Shown here in pieces: positions 63,505 to 64,000 of a stretch of 64,000 bases of DNA; position 1 is the stretch's first letter, and each line of letters opens with the position of its first letter. The DNA comes from Trichomonas vaginalis G3 (Eukaryota > Parabasalia > Trichomonadida > Trichomonadidae): NCBI RefSeq assembly GCF_026262505.1, contig NC_067203.1:19635411-19699410 (forward strand), given 5' to 3'. The notes under the pieces were generated by a model, which ran no database searches, was not told where the DNA came from, and worked only from the letters and a program-made list of their open reading frames with translations. The position numbers and the translations under genes were made by a program.

Positions 63505-64000
63505 TCAATCATCATCATCACCAGCTCCATAGAACTTGTGTTTGCGATAGATGACACATTTTGCAAGCCATTTGACACCACCAAGATATGACCACAAATC
63601 GCTGCCAACATCTCCACCTTGAAGACCTTTGATCAAACCATCAGGAACAATATAAGTAATTTCATCGTCGAGCATGAACCAAACTCTTCCTTTGTTGACG
63701 AAGGCAACGAAATGACCTTGATGATAAGCAATAATGGAATGTATCTTAAATACATACGTTCCATCACTGAGTTGAGTTTTGTAGTTCTTCTTGATCTCAA
63801 ATTTGTCAAAGAAGACATTTGGATCAGACCAATTCCTCTGAACGTCGACCCAGAGGAATGTTGAGATTTCATTGATATGAGAATCATCTGTGCACATTTG
63901 TTTAATTCCTTGATCAATACCTGCTGCACCAAGAGGAATGTGAAGCGAAACCGAATAGAAGCTTTCATCAGGAGTTTCAGTTTGATATTGGAATGTAACG
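63505..64000 (-). CDS. Ubiquitin-specific protease (peptidase C19), C-terminal part
   Basis: The minus-strand frame is open to the window edge, so the gene starts beyond 64000; 165 C-terminal residues are visible. YVFKIHSIIAYHQGHFVAFV followed by GRVWFMLDDEITYIVPDGL is the His box of USP-type deubiquitinases (G-H-F/Y-x-A with the following W and D), which supplies the catalytic His and the Asp/Asn partner; the Cys box must lie upstream. The part further upstream (FYSVSLHIPLGAAGIDQGIK) fits the USP fold's fingers/palm strand before a recognition helix. The C-terminus ends in an acidic tail (GAGDDDD). The enzyme removes ubiquitin from proteins in cytosol or nucleus. No defect is visible. Confidence 0.85.
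   Translation of the reverse strand, partial: VTFQYQTETPDESFYSVSLHIPLGAAGIDQGIKQMCTDDSHINEISTFLWVDVQRNWSDPNVFFDKFEIKKNYKTQLSDGTYVFKIHSIIAYHQGHFVAFVNKGRVWFMLDDEITYIVPDGLIKGLQGGDVGSDLWSYLGGVKWLAKCVIYRKHKFYGAGDDDD

Overview
The window reads as nuclear DNA of a trichomonad, most likely Trichomonas or a close relative. It is very AT-rich. It carries trichomonad-type ankyrin proteins (one opens MSDHDMPSNKYSQLRSAYK, a start I recognise from the huge Trichomonas ankyrin family). A textbook trichomonad initiator (TCACTTTTT) touches a start codon, and Maverick/Polinton elements of the Trichomonas type are present. A 25-N gap at 16010-16034 joins two contigs. The left contig looks poorly polished, with homopolymer indels in almost every repeat copy; the right contig is cleaner but still has broken host genes.

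Layout. 1-4033: about 33 copies of a ~121-bp satellite. 4034-16009: a badly broken Maverick fossil (DNA polymerase B pieces on both strands, a fibre-like gene), apparently inserted in the satellite. 16218-16288: tRNA-Gln(UUG). 16665-30105: host genes, namely an ankyrin gene with two in-frame stops, an intact 1396-aa ankyrin protein, a small membrane ORF, a deleted ankyrin gene, a frame-broken importin-beta-like karyopherin and a frame-broken coiled-coil gene. 30400-55810: a three-level nest of mobile DNA. A 318-bp TA-flanked inverted-repeat element contains a ~2.1-kb rve/DDE transposon with ~450-bp terminal inverted repeats; the transposase gene of that transposon was split by a 23.0-kb Maverick (31744-54739) with a 5-bp target duplication. 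55897-57333: host tRNA (guanine-26) dimethyltransferase TRM1 with one in-frame TAA. 58271-63392: a second rve/DDE transposon of the same family, carrying a 1.49-kb inverted-repeat element with a 7-bp target duplication inside its transposase gene, a foldback, and a 1.46-kb array of perfect hairpins. 63505-64000: 3' part of a ubiquitin-specific protease.

How parts work together. The inner Maverick is mostly readable: protein-primed DNA polymerase B, retroviral-type integrase, packaging ATPase, double-jelly-roll-like capsid protein, two related capsid-associated proteins, a phage-tail-like fibre, and an accessory block (two KilA-N proteins, an HNH nuclease, an unknown). The accessory genes share one 5' leader and a GGTGAA-rich spacer repeat. 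It has about a dozen breaks and looks young, because its inverted repeats are nearly identical and the target duplication is intact.

The strongest candidate for something undescribed is 61541-62997. Four unrelated hairpins, each with a 20-22-bp perfect stem and a short AT-rich loop, are packed back to back in a 250-bp unit. The unit is repeated without length change five times, with a partial sixth, downstream of a transposase gene. Three further hairpins of similar size occur singly elsewhere in the window.
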